Positions 52,993-61,532 of a DNA stretch of 64,000 bases are shown in pieces. Positions within the stretch are counted from its first letter, which is position 1. Each line of letters starts with the position of its first letter. The DNA is from Desulfovibrio piger. GTDB lineage: Bacteria > Desulfobacterota > Desulfovibrionia > Desulfovibrionales > Desulfovibrionaceae. The position numbers were made by a program, and so were the translations under genes. Where the stretch lies: assembly GCF_951793255.1 (NCBI RefSeq), contig NZ_OX636706.1, positions 1,323,001 to 1,387,000 on the forward strand, in the 5' to 3' direction. Under the pieces are notes generated by a model. The model did not search any database. It worked only from the letters and a program-made list of their open reading frames with translations, and had not been told where the DNA came from.

Positions 52993-53976
52993 CTACACCT
53001 CGCGGATCTCTTCCTGGATGCGCATGCCGAAGTGCCGGCCTGCCTGATCCAGACGGCAGAGCACCGTATCGCCGGGCTTGAGGCTGACCACGCTCAGGGG
53101 CGTGCCGTCAGGGGCGGTCAGGCGGATGGTCTCGGCGTTCTGCAGGAACACGGCGCCGCGCTTGGGGCCTTCGGGGGTCTCGGCCTCGGCTTCCACCAGC
53201 AGCATGGGGCGCACTTCGATCTTGACCCGGCCCACCGTGGCCACGCTGGTCTGGCCGTCGGCGCCCACGATGAGCACTTCCTGCCCTGCGGCCAGTTCGC
53301 CCAGGTAGCAGGTCTTGTCATGGGGCAGGCGGGCATAGGCATGCACGGCCCCGGCATTGACCCTGAAGGGACGGGCGGCCACATATTCGTTGTGTTCGGT
53401 CTCGGCATGGACAAGGAAGGTGAAGGCGCTGGAATTGCCCACCAGCATGCCCTGGCCGCGCTTGAGCAGCGAAAGGGTATCGGCGCAGACGCGGTGCCCC
53501 AGGCCCACGGGTTCCACGCGGGTGATGACGGCTTTCTGCAATTCCTCGCGTCCCTGCGAGATCTTGCACTGGGCCACGATGGCCTTGAGTTCGGCCAGAG
53601 CCTCGGGCAGGACCACGATGCCGTCCACGCCGCGTTCCAGGATGCCGGCGGCCAGACGGGCCTCTTCCAGGCTGCCCGCCTCGGCCAGCACGTTGTCGGC
53701 CTGGGCCAGCAGGTTCTCCACGGGGATGATCTCCCAGCCGCGGGCCAGGCAGGCGGTCTCACCGGCCTTGAGGCGGGCCACCAGGGCCTCCTCGTCGGCC
53801 TTGACGTTCAGCGGCACGCTGGCCACGTCCTCGCAGGCCCAGACGGTGCAGCGGGAAAGGGCGGCCACCTTCTCCACCTGGGCGCGGGGCACGATGACCC
53901 CGTCCACACCGGATTCCAGGGCCAGGGTCACGTCGGCCTTGCTGAACGGTTCGCAACGGTAGTAGATGCGGGCCAT
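52993..53976 (-). CDS. 3-dehydroquinate synthase II (archaeal-type)
   Basis: A 327-residue protein of the AroB' (MJ1249) family, which makes 3-dehydroquinate by NAD-dependent deamination and cyclisation in place of ordinary AroB. Family character is seen in RVEPVGLGHRVCADTLSLLKRGQGMLVGNSS, HAETEHNEYVAARPFRVNAGAVHAY and the C-terminal LKPGDTVLCRLDQAGRHFGMRI. It follows the ADH synthase gene by one base, as expected for two enzymes of one alternative route. Confidence 0.93.
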   Translation of the reverse strand: MARIYYRCEPFSKADVTLALESGVDGVIVPRAQVEKVAALSRCTVWACEDVASVPLNVKADEEALVARLKAGETACLARGWEIIPVENLLAQADNVLAEAGSLEEARLAAGILERGVDGIVVLPEALAELKAIVAQCKISQGREELQKAVITRVEPVGLGHRVCADTLSLLKRGQGMLVGNSSAFTFLVHAETEHNEYVAARPFRVNAGAVHAYARLPHDKTCYLGELAAGQEVLIVGADGQTSVATVGRVKIEVRPMLLVEAEAETPEGPKRGAVFLQNAETIRLTAPDGTPLSVVSLKPGDTVLCRLDQAGRHFGMRIQEEIREV

Positions 53977-53977
53977 G

Positions 53978-54775
53978 CTATTCTCCCACGATGGCCAGGG
54001 CTTCTTCCACCGTGGCGTTCTCATGCACGATGGCGCGCAGGGCACGCACGAGCTGGATGCGGTTGGGATGCTGGAACACGTTGCGGCCCATGGAGATGCC
54101 CGCGCCGCCGGCCTTGATGGCATCGTGCACCATCTGGAGCACGTCGCGGGTGGAATCCATGCGTTCGCCGCCGGCGATGACCACGGGCACGCAGCAGGAG
54201 GAGACCACGTCGGAGAAGCTTTCCATGTCGCCGGTGTAGGGCACCTTGACGATGTCCGCGCCCAGTTCCACGCCCACGCGGGCACAGTGGGCCACCACGT
54301 CGGGGGCGAAGCCGTTCTTGATGGCCGGGCCGCGGGCGTACATCATGGCCAGCAGGGGCATGTGCCAGTCGTCACAGGCGGCGGCCACGCGGCCCAGGTC
54401 GGCCAGCATCAGGCGCTCGTTGGGATCGCCTAGGTTCACATGCACGGAGACGCAGTCGGCGCCGTGCTTGATGCCTTCTTCCACGGTGCCCACCAGGGTC
54501 TTGGTGTTGCCCTGGGGAGAGAGCATGGTGGAGGCGGACAGGTGGACGATGAGGCCCACATCCTTGCCGGCGTTGCGGTGCGAGCAGCGGACCAGGCCCT
54601 TGTGCATGAGCACGGCGTCAGCGCCGCCCACGGCCATGTCGTTGACGGTCTCGCGCATGTCGATGAGGCCGTCGACGGCACCGATGGTCACGCCGTGATC
54701 CATGGGAACGATGATAGTGCGGCCGGTTTCACGATTGATGATGCGTTCCAGACGAACCTGTTTGCCAAGGTACAT
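53978..54775 (-). CDS. 2-amino-3,7-dideoxy-D-threo-hept-6-ulosonate synthase (archaeal-type aldolase)
   Basis: A 265-residue class I aldolase of the MJ0400 / DeoC-FbaB family. IVPMDHGVTIGAVDGLID, HVNLGDPNE, IVKVPYTGDMESF (Schiff-base Lys region) and VIAGGERMDSTRDVL are typical. It opens the alternative route into aromatic synthesis, used when DAHP synthase/AroB are absent. First structural gene of the operon; GGAG precedes the ATG. The leader peptide and attenuator lie just upstream. The symbol is left empty because usage differs (aroA', fba-like). Confidence 0.92.
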   Translation of the reverse strand: MYLGKQVRLERIINRETGRTIIVPMDHGVTIGAVDGLIDMRETVNDMAVGGADAVLMHKGLVRCSHRNAGKDVGLIVHLSASTMLSPQGNTKTLVGTVEEGIKHGADCVSVHVNLGDPNERLMLADLGRVAAACDDWHMPLLAMMYARGPAIKNGFAPDVVAHCARVGVELGADIVKVPYTGDMESFSDVVSSCCVPVVIAGGERMDSTRDVLQMVHDAIKAGGAGISMGRNVFQHPNRIQLVRALRAIVHENATVEEALAIVGE

Positions 54776-54821
54776 GGGATCTCTCCTTGTGGAATGGAGC
54801 CGTTCCGGCGGCGCTGGATAC

Positions 54822-54854
54822 AAAAAAAGGGCCGCCGGCTAATGCCTGCGGCCC
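54822..54854 (-). terminator. Attenuator terminator ahead of the aromatic operon
   Basis: On the minus strand GGGCCGC-a-GGC (54845-54854 side) pairs with GCC-g-GCGGCCC, followed by seven T (54822-54828). It lies 22 bases past the stop of the Phe-rich leader peptide and 46 bases before the first structural gene, the position of a transcription attenuator. An earlier 6-bp hairpin (54864-54869 with 54875-54880) overlaps the leader-peptide stop and could act in pausing or antitermination. Confidence 0.85.
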
Positions 54855-54876
54855 CGAAACTCTCTGACAGAAGATG

Positions 54877-54984
54877 TCAGCAAAGCTCCTGACCACAGGC
54901 TCCGCTAAAGTACGCAAAATAAAACCAGCTAAAGCAAAAGCCGGTAGCAGCGTAGCAGGAGGTGGCAGGAACGAAACGGGACAT
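54877..54984 (-). CDS. Phe/Tyr/Trp leader peptide of the aromatic operon
   Basis: A 35-residue peptide that is not a protein-like sequence. Its core reads GFCFSWFYFAYF, that is six Phe, two Tyr and one Trp within 12 residues; another Phe and Tyr precede it. It starts at an ATG about 20 bases after the predicted transcription start and ends just before the terminator hairpin. This is the layout of ribosome-mediated attenuation: stalling at aromatic codons when charged tRNA is scarce would favour antitermination. It is too short for ordinary gene calling. Confidence 0.88.
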   Translation of the reverse strand: MSRFVPATSCYAATGFCFSWFYFAYFSGACGQELC

Positions 54985-55010
54985 CTTCAAAACTCCAACA
55001 GTTTCCATGA

Positions 55011-55039
55011 ACGCTACGCCGCAGCCCGGGGCTTGTCAA
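55011..55039 (-). promoter_or_regulatory. Promoter of the aromatic operon
   Basis: On the minus strand the consensus TTGACA (55034-55039), a 17-base spacer and TAGCGT (55011-55016). Start of transcription is expected near 55004, about 20 bases before the leader-peptide ATG. Confidence 0.75.
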
Positions 55040-55201
55040 GAGTCGCTCGTGAAAAAAATTCCTCCAGCCGGAAAATGGCGGGAGGTAATTTCGTATCTTA
55101 TTGTTTTTATTGAATTAAAAAATTAATTTCCTGCATAGGGGAACACCGGCAGCGCTCGCAGCGGCGGTGCGCCGCTCCCTGCGGAGGCACCACTGCCGCA
55201 G

Positions 55202-55236
55202 AAAAAAAGGGCAGCTGACGCGAACGTCATCTGCCC
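55202..55236 (-). terminator. Intrinsic terminator of the DHH / TIM-barrel operon
   Basis: On the minus strand GGGCAG-a-TGACG pairs with CGTCA-g-CTGCCC around a TTCG loop, followed by seven T. Confidence 0.9.
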
Positions 55237-55259
55237 TTTCTGCCTGATTGTCGTGCGTC

Positions 55260-56339
55260 TTACGCCCCGTGGGCCAGGGCCTGGACGGGAGCGGGCTCCA
55301 GCGTTTCGCTGTGCACGGCCTGCTGCCCGGCATTCTCGGCCAGGGGCGCGGCGCTGGCCGTGACCGGGCGCAGCTTGCGGCTGTGCAGACGCTGGAAGAT
55401 GAAATCCGCAGGCTTGGTGCCCGCCGGGATGGCGGCAAGGGGGAATTCCGCGCGGCCCAGGTTGCGGTGGCCGCCGGCGGAGCCCACGTCGTAGAAGCAG
55501 GCGTCGGCCAGACGGCCGATGTCGCGGCTGCCGTCACCGCGGAAGATGACCACCACGGTCTTTTCCACCACGCCGCAGACGGCGATCCACTTGAGGCCGT
55601 GTACACGGGTGAAGAAGTCGGCCACGGCCACCAGCAGGTCGGCGCTGTCCACCTCGTTGAGCCAGACCATGGCCCCGCCCCGGCAGTCGCGCAGGGAGCG
55701 GAACGCGCGGGAGAAAAGGGGCAGCCAGGCGCGCAGGTACTCGCTGCGGATGATGCGGCGCAGCAGGGTGGCGTCGGCATGCTTGATGAGCCACTGGTAG
55801 GCGCGCAGGTCGTCCTCGCCGCCGGAACGCTCGAAAGTGGCGGTATCCGTGCGGATGCCGTAGAGCAGCGCCGTGGAGAGCAGCGGCCCGGGCTTGATGC
55901 GCAGACCCTGCAGGTAGCGGGTCATCATGGTGCTGGTGGCACCGAAACCGGGGCGGATGTCGCAGAAGGGCGCCTGCGGCAGCTGGCCTGCCGTGAGGGG
56001 ATGATGGTCGATGATGAGGTCGAAAGTGATGCCCTGGAACGCCGGGTTGTGGTGGGGCTGGGAGTCCACCATGGCGAAATTGGTGTAGAGATCGGCCTTT
56101 TCGGGCTGCCAGAGCTTGGCCGGGATGCGCAGGTAGCGGATCATGGCCAGGTTGTCGGGCCGGGTGACTTCGTTGATGCGGAAGATGTCCACACCGCGCA
56201 CACGATGCGCCATGATGCGCTTGAGCGCCAGCGCCGAGGCCAGGGCGTCCGGGTCCGCCGAGATGAGGATGGCCCAGCGCTGATCCTTGGTCAGTGTCTG
56301 CCGCCACTGTCGCATCTGCGCTACATAGGGATTGGTCAT
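55260..56339 (-). CDS. DHH-family phosphoesterase
   Basis: A 359-residue protein of the DHH/DHHA1 superfamily. The signature metal-binding motifs are SADPDALASALALKRI (DxD type), FAMVDSQP, and IDHHPLTAG (the DHH triad). A later GIRTDTATFERSGGEDD supplies the fourth Asp, and GGHRNLGRAEFPL lies in the C-terminal substrate domain. Relatives degrade nano-RNA or cyclic dinucleotide products (NrnA-like) or act on pAp; which applies here is not clear. Its ATG is seven bases before the end of the TIM-barrel gene's downstream spacer, so the two form one operon. Confidence 0.88.
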   Translation of the reverse strand: MTNPYVAQMRQWRQTLTKDQRWAILISADPDALASALALKRIMAHRVRGVDIFRINEVTRPDNLAMIRYLRIPAKLWQPEKADLYTNFAMVDSQPHHNPAFQGITFDLIIDHHPLTAGQLPQAPFCDIRPGFGATSTMMTRYLQGLRIKPGPLLSTALLYGIRTDTATFERSGGEDDLRAYQWLIKHADATLLRRIIRSEYLRAWLPLFSRAFRSLRDCRGGAMVWLNEVDSADLLVAVADFFTRVHGLKWIAVCGVVEKTVVVIFRGDGSRDIGRLADACFYDVGSAGGHRNLGRAEFPLAAIPAGTKPADFIFQRLHSRKLRPVTASAAPLAENAGQQAVHSETLEPAPVQALAHGA

Positions 56340-56346
56340 GACCGCT

Positions 56347-57153
56347 TTACTCCGCTGTTTTGGCGTTGTTGGGGCCGTGCGGGCAGCCGGGGGACACGGT
56401 ATCCGGCTGGCTGGCCAGCAGGTCGCGCAGGAGGGGCAGGGATTCCTCCACCCCCTGCCAGCGGAAGATCTCCAGCAGATGACGGCAGTTCCCGGGCAGA
56501 CGGCCGGCCAGTTGCCGTGCCAGATGCTGCTGGGCTGCCGTGAACCGGTGCAGCGCCAGATGCTGGTCCTGGGTGCCGGGGGCGCTCCAGTGGACCAGGG
56601 CCGCTGTCTCGGGCAGGGGAGATGCCCAAAGTGCGTTTTGAGCATAGCCCATGAGGTGGCCGACGTCCAGACAGAAGCCCAGTCCGTGATCGGCCGGAAA
56701 GCCGCGCCCCAGGCCGGCGATGTCGCAGATGTCGGTGTTCTCCAGCAGCAGGGGGATCTTGCTGCGGCGCTGCCAGCAGGCGGCGGCCTGACGCAGGATG
56801 AAACGCTGCAGCACGGGGCTGCCCTTGGGGGCATGGAGCACGGCGCCCCAGGGCTTGAGCCAGACCACCCGGTCAAAGACGCGCAGGGCCAGCTCCACGG
56901 CCACGCGCACGGCTTCGGCATCCATCTTGCGCGGCCAGGGCAGATCCACGGGCAGGTGGACATGCCAGCTCAGGGGCAGGTCCGCCAGCGCGGGGGGCAG
57001 GTCTTCGTCGTCATAGGCAAGGCAGGAACGGGCCTCAAAAAGGCACAGGGCCACTTCATCGACGCGCCCGGCCAGAAAGCGGGCATTGTCGGCCACATTG
57101 GCGGGCATGACAAAAGAAGGAGCGCCGATGACGGGGCCGGGGGTCTGCTTCAT
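56347..57153 (-). CDS. AP-endonuclease-type TIM-barrel protein, possibly CbiR-like
   Basis: A 268-residue protein of the xylose isomerase-like/AP endonuclease-2 TIM-barrel class. Metal-ligand type segments are visible at strand ends: WHVHLPVDLP (His), LLLENTDICDIAGLG (Glu), GFCLDVGHLMGYA (Asp, His) and VHWSAPG (His). The overall look resembles cobamide-remodelling phosphodiesterase CbiR, which hydrolyses cobamides to AdoCbi-phosphate, but I cannot verify the family. AAGGAGG precedes the ATG. Co-transcribed with the DHH gene. No cobalamin riboswitch was found upstream. Confidence 0.6.
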   Translation of the reverse strand: MKQTPGPVIGAPSFVMPANVADNARFLAGRVDEVALCLFEARSCLAYDDEDLPPALADLPLSWHVHLPVDLPWPRKMDAEAVRVAVELALRVFDRVVWLKPWGAVLHAPKGSPVLQRFILRQAAACWQRRSKIPLLLENTDICDIAGLGRGFPADHGLGFCLDVGHLMGYAQNALWASPLPETAALVHWSAPGTQDQHLALHRFTAAQQHLARQLAGRLPGNCRHLLEIFRWQGVEESLPLLRDLLASQPDTVSPGCPHGPNNAKTAE

Positions 57154-57608
57154 GGAGCCTCCTTGGGAGCAGGGAAGGGGAACGCCTTGGGGGAAGGGCT
57201 CCCGGATACGGGCAGGGATGGCCGTTGCCTGAAGCCATGGCGTCCGGGGATGCGGAAGATCGAAGGCATCCCGGACCGGCAGCAGACCGGCTGCAGCGCG
57301 GCAAGACGGCATCCGGGCAGCAAAGCCCGTGCGGGGCCCTGCCTGACGGTTTCCTGAAAAGGTAGGTATTCCAGAGGGAAAAGGCAATACCAGGCATTGC
57401 TGCCGCTACGGGCGGGAGAGCTGAGGGCCTCCCGTGCCACAGGCCGTGTCCTGCGTCAGAGTCCGTCCCGGCTCCGTCCACGGCGGCATGGATCGGGAAG
57501 GGCGTACCGGTCCCTGTCCCTGCGGGCCGGGACGCCGGAGAGTCAGCGCCCTTGCCGTGTCCGCCCCGGTGGAGTTGCCGGGCCGGTGGGCTCGGGCGGG
57601 AGGAACGG
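57154..57608. other. Intergenic, nothing clear
   Basis: About 450 bases between the TIM-barrel start and the M16C terminator, GC-rich. A weak inverted repeat GGTATTCC ... GGCAATACC (57364-57392) is visible; no gene and no riboswitch signature (no B12 box) were recognised. Confidence 0.4.
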
Positions 57609-57659
57609 AAAAGGGGAAGGGGAAAGCCTTCGCCGCGGCGCAAGCTATCCCCCTTCCCC
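57609..57659 (-). terminator. Intrinsic terminator of the M16C peptidase gene
   Basis: On the minus strand GGGGAAGGGG (57650-57659) pairs with CCCCTTCCCC (57613-57622), with a large partly paired loop, then four T. Confidence 0.75.
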
Positions 57660-57696
57660 GGATGGTCATGTACGCATCCAGGCCTCAGGGCCGGGA

Positions 57697-60612
57697 CTAG
57701 AGCAGTTCCTGCGTCTGCCAGCCGTGGGCCTCGGCGGCGGCGCGGGTCTGGGCACCGCCCAGTACGCAGGTCACGCCGTGGCCGGCGGCTTCGGCCAGCA
57801 CGTCGGCGAAGTCGCGGAAGTGCTGCGCCGTGGTGCCGAGGATCTCGTCACGCATCTGCTGGCGGGCTTCCTCGTCGTCCCCGGCCAGATGGCGGGCCAG
57901 GCCCTGCGCACCGCGGGCGTCGGGCAGCAGGTAGCTGTCCAGGTCGCCGATGGCGCCCACGATGGCGCTGGTGAGCTGCTCCTTGTCGGGACGGAAGGAG
58001 CGCAGGTAGTCGGCCATCTGGTCATAGGCGGTCAGGGTGTCGTCCACGTTGGGGTCGCGGTAAGAGGCGCAGACCAGGGTACCGCCCATGCGGTCCAGCA
58101 TGCAGAAGGCGCCGTAGGCCCCGCCGCGCACGCGCACGCGCTCCCACAGATAGCCCATGCGCATGTAACGCAGGATGACGCTGGCCGAGCCGTGGTAGGT
58201 GTAGCCCAGGTCGTAGAGGTTGGCCGCCTTGCCCACATAGTTGATCTGGGCCGGGGCCAGGAAGGCTTCGGCGGCGGGCAGACCGTCGCTGAAGGGCGGC
58301 AGGACCAGGGTCGCGTCACGGCCGGCGGGCAGGGCGGCCAGCAGGTCGGCGGCCTGCCGCTGCACGGCATCCAGACCGGCGGTCTCGGCCGTGCAGTCCA
58401 CCAGTACGTCGGGGCTGGCCACGATGAGGCGGCGCAGCTCGTCCAGATCGGCCAGCAGGCTGTCGGGATCGCTGTCCAGACGCTGCAGGTGTTCGCGCAC
58501 GGCCATGAGCTGGCTGATGCCCGACAGGCGTTCGGCCAGCAGGCCGGAGGGCGTGAAGTGGGCGCGCAGGCGGGAACCCACGGCCGAATGACCGGCCGCC
58601 ACCAGACCGTGCTCCAGACGGGCCTTGTCTTCCAGCAGCATCTGGCGCAGGCGCTCCAGACGCACGGCGCGGTCGGTCAGGGGCTCCAGCAGGATCTCGC
58701 GGAAGATGTCGAACAGGTCGGGCACCTTGTCGTAGACGGCCTTGCCGGCCACGCTCAGATATTTGACCAGGCCGCGCTCCCCGCGGGTGGTGGCCAGCAG
58801 GGGATCGGCGCCCACACCGCCGGTCTTGGCGGCCATGCGCGCGCCCAGTTCGCTGAAGTCGCGGCGGGCGGTGCCCACTTCGGTGAGGCTGCGGGCAAAG
58901 AGGGGCAGCAGGGGCTCCAGGCGGGCCGGGACGGCGTTCAGGGGCAGGAGCAGGGCCGTATAGGCGATGCCGCTGGTGGGCAGGTCGTGGGCCAGCCAGG
59001 TCTGGCCGCCGCTCAGGGCCTCCCGCACGCAGGGCACGGGCGTGTTGCGCAGAGGCAGGGCATCCATGCCCAGGCTGGGGATGGTGGCCAGGGCCTCGGG
59101 GCTGTCCGGAGCGGACTGGGCGGCCTGCAGACGGCTGGTGGCCTCCACCAGCTCCTGCCGCTCGGCGTCGGAGCAGGCCTCGTACACGGCGGCCAGGCGG
59201 GCGGCCTCGCGGTCCTCACGGGCCTTGGCCAGCCGGGCGTCAGGCAGCAGCACCACGGTGGCGCGGTGTTCGTTGTTGAGGAAGTGGTCGCGGATGGCGT
59301 TCTCGAAGACCTTCTCCCCGGCGGCCAGACGGGCCTTGATGTCGGCCAGCGGGCCTTCCCAGGCCAGCGGGGCCAGCGGGTCGCCGTCGTAGAGCCAGGT
59401 GGACAGGGCCTGGATCATGGCCGAGAGGCCGCGCGGGAAGCGGCCGGAATTGTTCTCGCGGTAGGAGAATTCCACGCTGTTGACGGCGGCTTCCACGGCG
59501 GCGGGGTCGATGCCGTCCTCGGCAAGGTCGGCGAGGGTCTCGAAGATGAGCATCTCGGCGTCCTGCACCTTGCGCGGGTCCACGCCCTTGAGACCGGTGG
59601 AGTAGTACATCTGGCGCAGGTCGGTCTCCAGGCCGCAGCCGGTGGTGTCCTCGCCCAGGCCGGAGCTGATGAGGGCCTTGCGCAGGGGAGAGCCCGGCAG
59701 GCCTTCGAGGATGTGCTCCAGCATCTCCATGAGCAGGGCCTGATGCACGTCGCCGCGTTCGCCCAGCAGCCAGTTGACCGTGAACAGGGCCGTTTTCTGG
59801 CCGTCGGTGGCGGCGTAGGGCACTTCCACCTGCCGGGGCGTGTCGCGGCGGGGCTGCAGGGGCACGGCGGAGTCCACCGCGCGGGCGGTATAGCCCTGCA
59901 GGGCCTCGGCCACGATCTCCAGACGCTTTTCTTCCGGGTCATCGCCCCAGAAGAAGAAACGCGCGTTGGAGGGATGGTAGTAGCGGCTGTGGAAATCGCG
60001 GAAGGCCTCGTAGGTCAGGTCCGGGATGACTTCCGGGTTGCCGCCGGAGTCCAGGCTGTAGAGCATGTCCGGGAAGATGGCCTGCTGGCTCTGTTCGGCC
60101 AGCACGGAATCGGGCGAGGAGTAGGCGCCCTTCATCTCATTGTAGACCACGCCCTTGTAGGTCCAGGGGCCCTTGGTGTCCTCGGCCTCCACGTGCCAGC
60201 CTTCCTGACGGAAGATGTCCTCGCTGATGCGGGGATGGAAGACGGCGTCGATGTAGACGTCGATGAGGTTGTAGAAGTCCTGCAGGTTGGCGCTGGCCAC
60301 GGGATAGCAGGTCTTGTCCGGGAAGGTGAAGGCGTTGAGGAAGGTCTGGAGCGAGCCCTTGAGCAGCTCCACGAAGGGTTCCTTGACCGGATATTTGTCC
60401 GAGCCGCAGAGCACGGAATGTTCCAGGATGTGGGCCACGCCCGTGGAGTCCGTGGGCGGGGTGCGGAAGCTCACGCCGAAGCACTTGTTCTCGTCGGCAT
60501 TGCTGACGGAGAGCAGCTGCGCGCCGGTGACGCCGTGTTTCCAGAGCCGGGCCGTACCGCCCACTTCGTGCAGGCGGCGCTCGGTGACGAGTTCGAAACC
60601 ATGACTGTTCAT
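57697..60612 (-). CDS. M16C zinc metallopeptidase, presequence-protease type
   Basis: A 971-residue inverzincin peptidase. The zinc motif HILEH (HxxEH) is near residue 60 in TGVAHILEHSVLCGS, with the third ligand and supporting Glu in VVYNEMKGAYSSPDSV about 75 residues later. Four homologous half-domains follow, as in PreP/falcilysin (M16C). Such enzymes degrade peptides inside a closed chamber. There is no signal peptide, so it should act in the cytoplasm. The start at 60612 follows AGGA and gives MNSHGFELV; an in-frame ATG at 60651 is possible but less well spaced. Monocistronic. Confidence 0.93.
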   Translation of the reverse strand: MNSHGFELVTERRLHEVGGTARLWKHGVTGAQLLSVSNADENKCFGVSFRTPPTDSTGVAHILEHSVLCGSDKYPVKEPFVELLKGSLQTFLNAFTFPDKTCYPVASANLQDFYNLIDVYIDAVFHPRISEDIFRQEGWHVEAEDTKGPWTYKGVVYNEMKGAYSSPDSVLAEQSQQAIFPDMLYSLDSGGNPEVIPDLTYEAFRDFHSRYYHPSNARFFFWGDDPEEKRLEIVAEALQGYTARAVDSAVPLQPRRDTPRQVEVPYAATDGQKTALFTVNWLLGERGDVHQALLMEMLEHILEGLPGSPLRKALISSGLGEDTTGCGLETDLRQMYYSTGLKGVDPRKVQDAEMLIFETLADLAEDGIDPAAVEAAVNSVEFSYRENNSGRFPRGLSAMIQALSTWLYDGDPLAPLAWEGPLADIKARLAAGEKVFENAIRDHFLNNEHRATVVLLPDARLAKAREDREAARLAAVYEACSDAERQELVEATSRLQAAQSAPDSPEALATIPSLGMDALPLRNTPVPCVREALSGGQTWLAHDLPTSGIAYTALLLPLNAVPARLEPLLPLFARSLTEVGTARRDFSELGARMAAKTGGVGADPLLATTRGERGLVKYLSVAGKAVYDKVPDLFDIFREILLEPLTDRAVRLERLRQMLLEDKARLEHGLVAAGHSAVGSRLRAHFTPSGLLAERLSGISQLMAVREHLQRLDSDPDSLLADLDELRRLIVASPDVLVDCTAETAGLDAVQRQAADLLAALPAGRDATLVLPPFSDGLPAAEAFLAPAQINYVGKAANLYDLGYTYHGSASVILRYMRMGYLWERVRVRGGAYGAFCMLDRMGGTLVCASYRDPNVDDTLTAYDQMADYLRSFRPDKEQLTSAIVGAIGDLDSYLLPDARGAQGLARHLAGDDEEARQQMRDEILGTTAQHFRDFADVLAEAAGHGVTCVLGGAQTRAAAEAHGWQTQELL

Positions 60613-60783
60613 GAGGGATCCTTTCAGGGAAGGTTCGTTGGTAAGATTCATATGGTTCGGCTATACTATGGAGCCTGCCGCTTTGCAAAGAGCGTGCTGG
60701 CGCCCCGGCGCAGGACCCTTTGCCGGAACGGCGGCCGCGGACTGTATAAAAAAAGCACATGGGCCGCCTGTTGCGGGGCAAAG

Positions 60784-60841
60784 CGTCCAATTTTTTTACA
60801 ACCTGCCGGAATGGCGGGAAAAAGTGTTCAATTTCTGTACA
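60784..60841 (+). promoter_or_regulatory. Two enhancer-binding-protein sites upstream of a sigma-54 promoter
   Basis: Two similar 17-base elements, CGT-N11-ACA (60784-60800) and TGT-N11-ACA (60825-60841), share the core CAATTT. Their centres are 41 bases apart, close to four helical turns. They lie about 110 and 150 bases upstream of the predicted sigma-54 start. TGT-N11-ACA is the common shape of NtrC-family activator sites. They sit in a short AT-rich island in GC-rich DNA. Confidence 0.7.
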
Positions 60842-60915
60842 GGTGCCGGGGCCAGGGAAACGCCTTTTTTAAACCTTATTTTGTAATTTATTGTTTTTAT
60901 TATGAAAATATACTT

Positions 60916-60931
60916 TGGCACGGCGATTGCT
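60916..60931 (+). promoter_or_regulatory. Sigma-54 promoter
   Basis: TGGCACG-GCGA-TTGCT, with a T before TGGCACG, matches the -24/-12 consensus at every core base (GG at 60917-60918, GC at 60929-60930, 12-base phase). Transcription would start near 60941-60943 on the plus strand. No long gene lies downstream before the terminator at 61533. Confidence 0.88.
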
Positions 60932-61048
60932 TTATCCCGTACAACAACGGCATCGTCCGGGACGGGCCCTCCGGTCCGCCACCACTACGGGGACAGCGCC
61001 GAACAGATATACATGCCATACCATCTTCTTCCTTTTTGGAGGTCCGTC

Positions 61049-61150
61049 ATGGAACACCACAAATTTCTTACCGTCCGCGCTACCGCGGCAGCCGCATGGC
61101 CTCTTTGCTGCCTCGGCCCGCGACAGACCGCGGTAGCGTGGACAGCCTGA
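61049..61150 (+). CDS. Possible 33-residue small protein within the structured RNA
   Basis: ATG at 61049 follows GGAGG (61038-61042) at a suitable distance and reads MEHHKFLTVRATAAAAWPLC, ending in TAVAWTA. There is no recognisable family. The GGAGG is part of the outer stem and pairs with CCTCC at 61155-61159, so translation would be controlled by folding. It could be a leader peptide or a chance frame. Confidence 0.35.
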   Translation: MEHHKFLTVRATAAAAWPLCCLGPRQTAVAWTA

Positions 61151-61532
61151 CGGACCTCCTTCGAACCTGAAACGAACATCCTCCGCTTCTTCTGAGACCT
61201 CCTTCCCCCGGTCGGCCTGTCCCCCCCCAGGACCGGCCGGGACTGAAAACAGCAACCTCCTTCCTCCTGAAAAAGTCCCTCCCCGGCCGGCTCGTCCCTC
61301 CTTCGGAGCCGGCCGGGAACATACCGACCTTCCTCCTCCTGATACCCCCCGGCAGCCCCGCCCCCCCTTGAGGGGCTGCCGGTGATCCCGGAAAATTTCC
61401 CGCTAGCGGAGAACATCGGACCCGGCCACGTGCCGCGTCACGGCTCCGTTACCGGTACGGCCACGGAACGGCAGCAGCCCCTGCCATGTCGCCTTCAAGC
61501 GCCGGCAGGCAACGCCGCAGTCTTCCCCGGTC

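Noticed and set aside
57154..57400. Cobalamin riboswitch ahead of the possible CbiR-like gene
   Set aside because: No B12 box or the characteristic conserved core elements were found on the minus strand.
57397..61170. 1257-codon plus-strand open frame
   Set aside because: Antisense to the M16C peptidase and runs through its promoter region; no family character.
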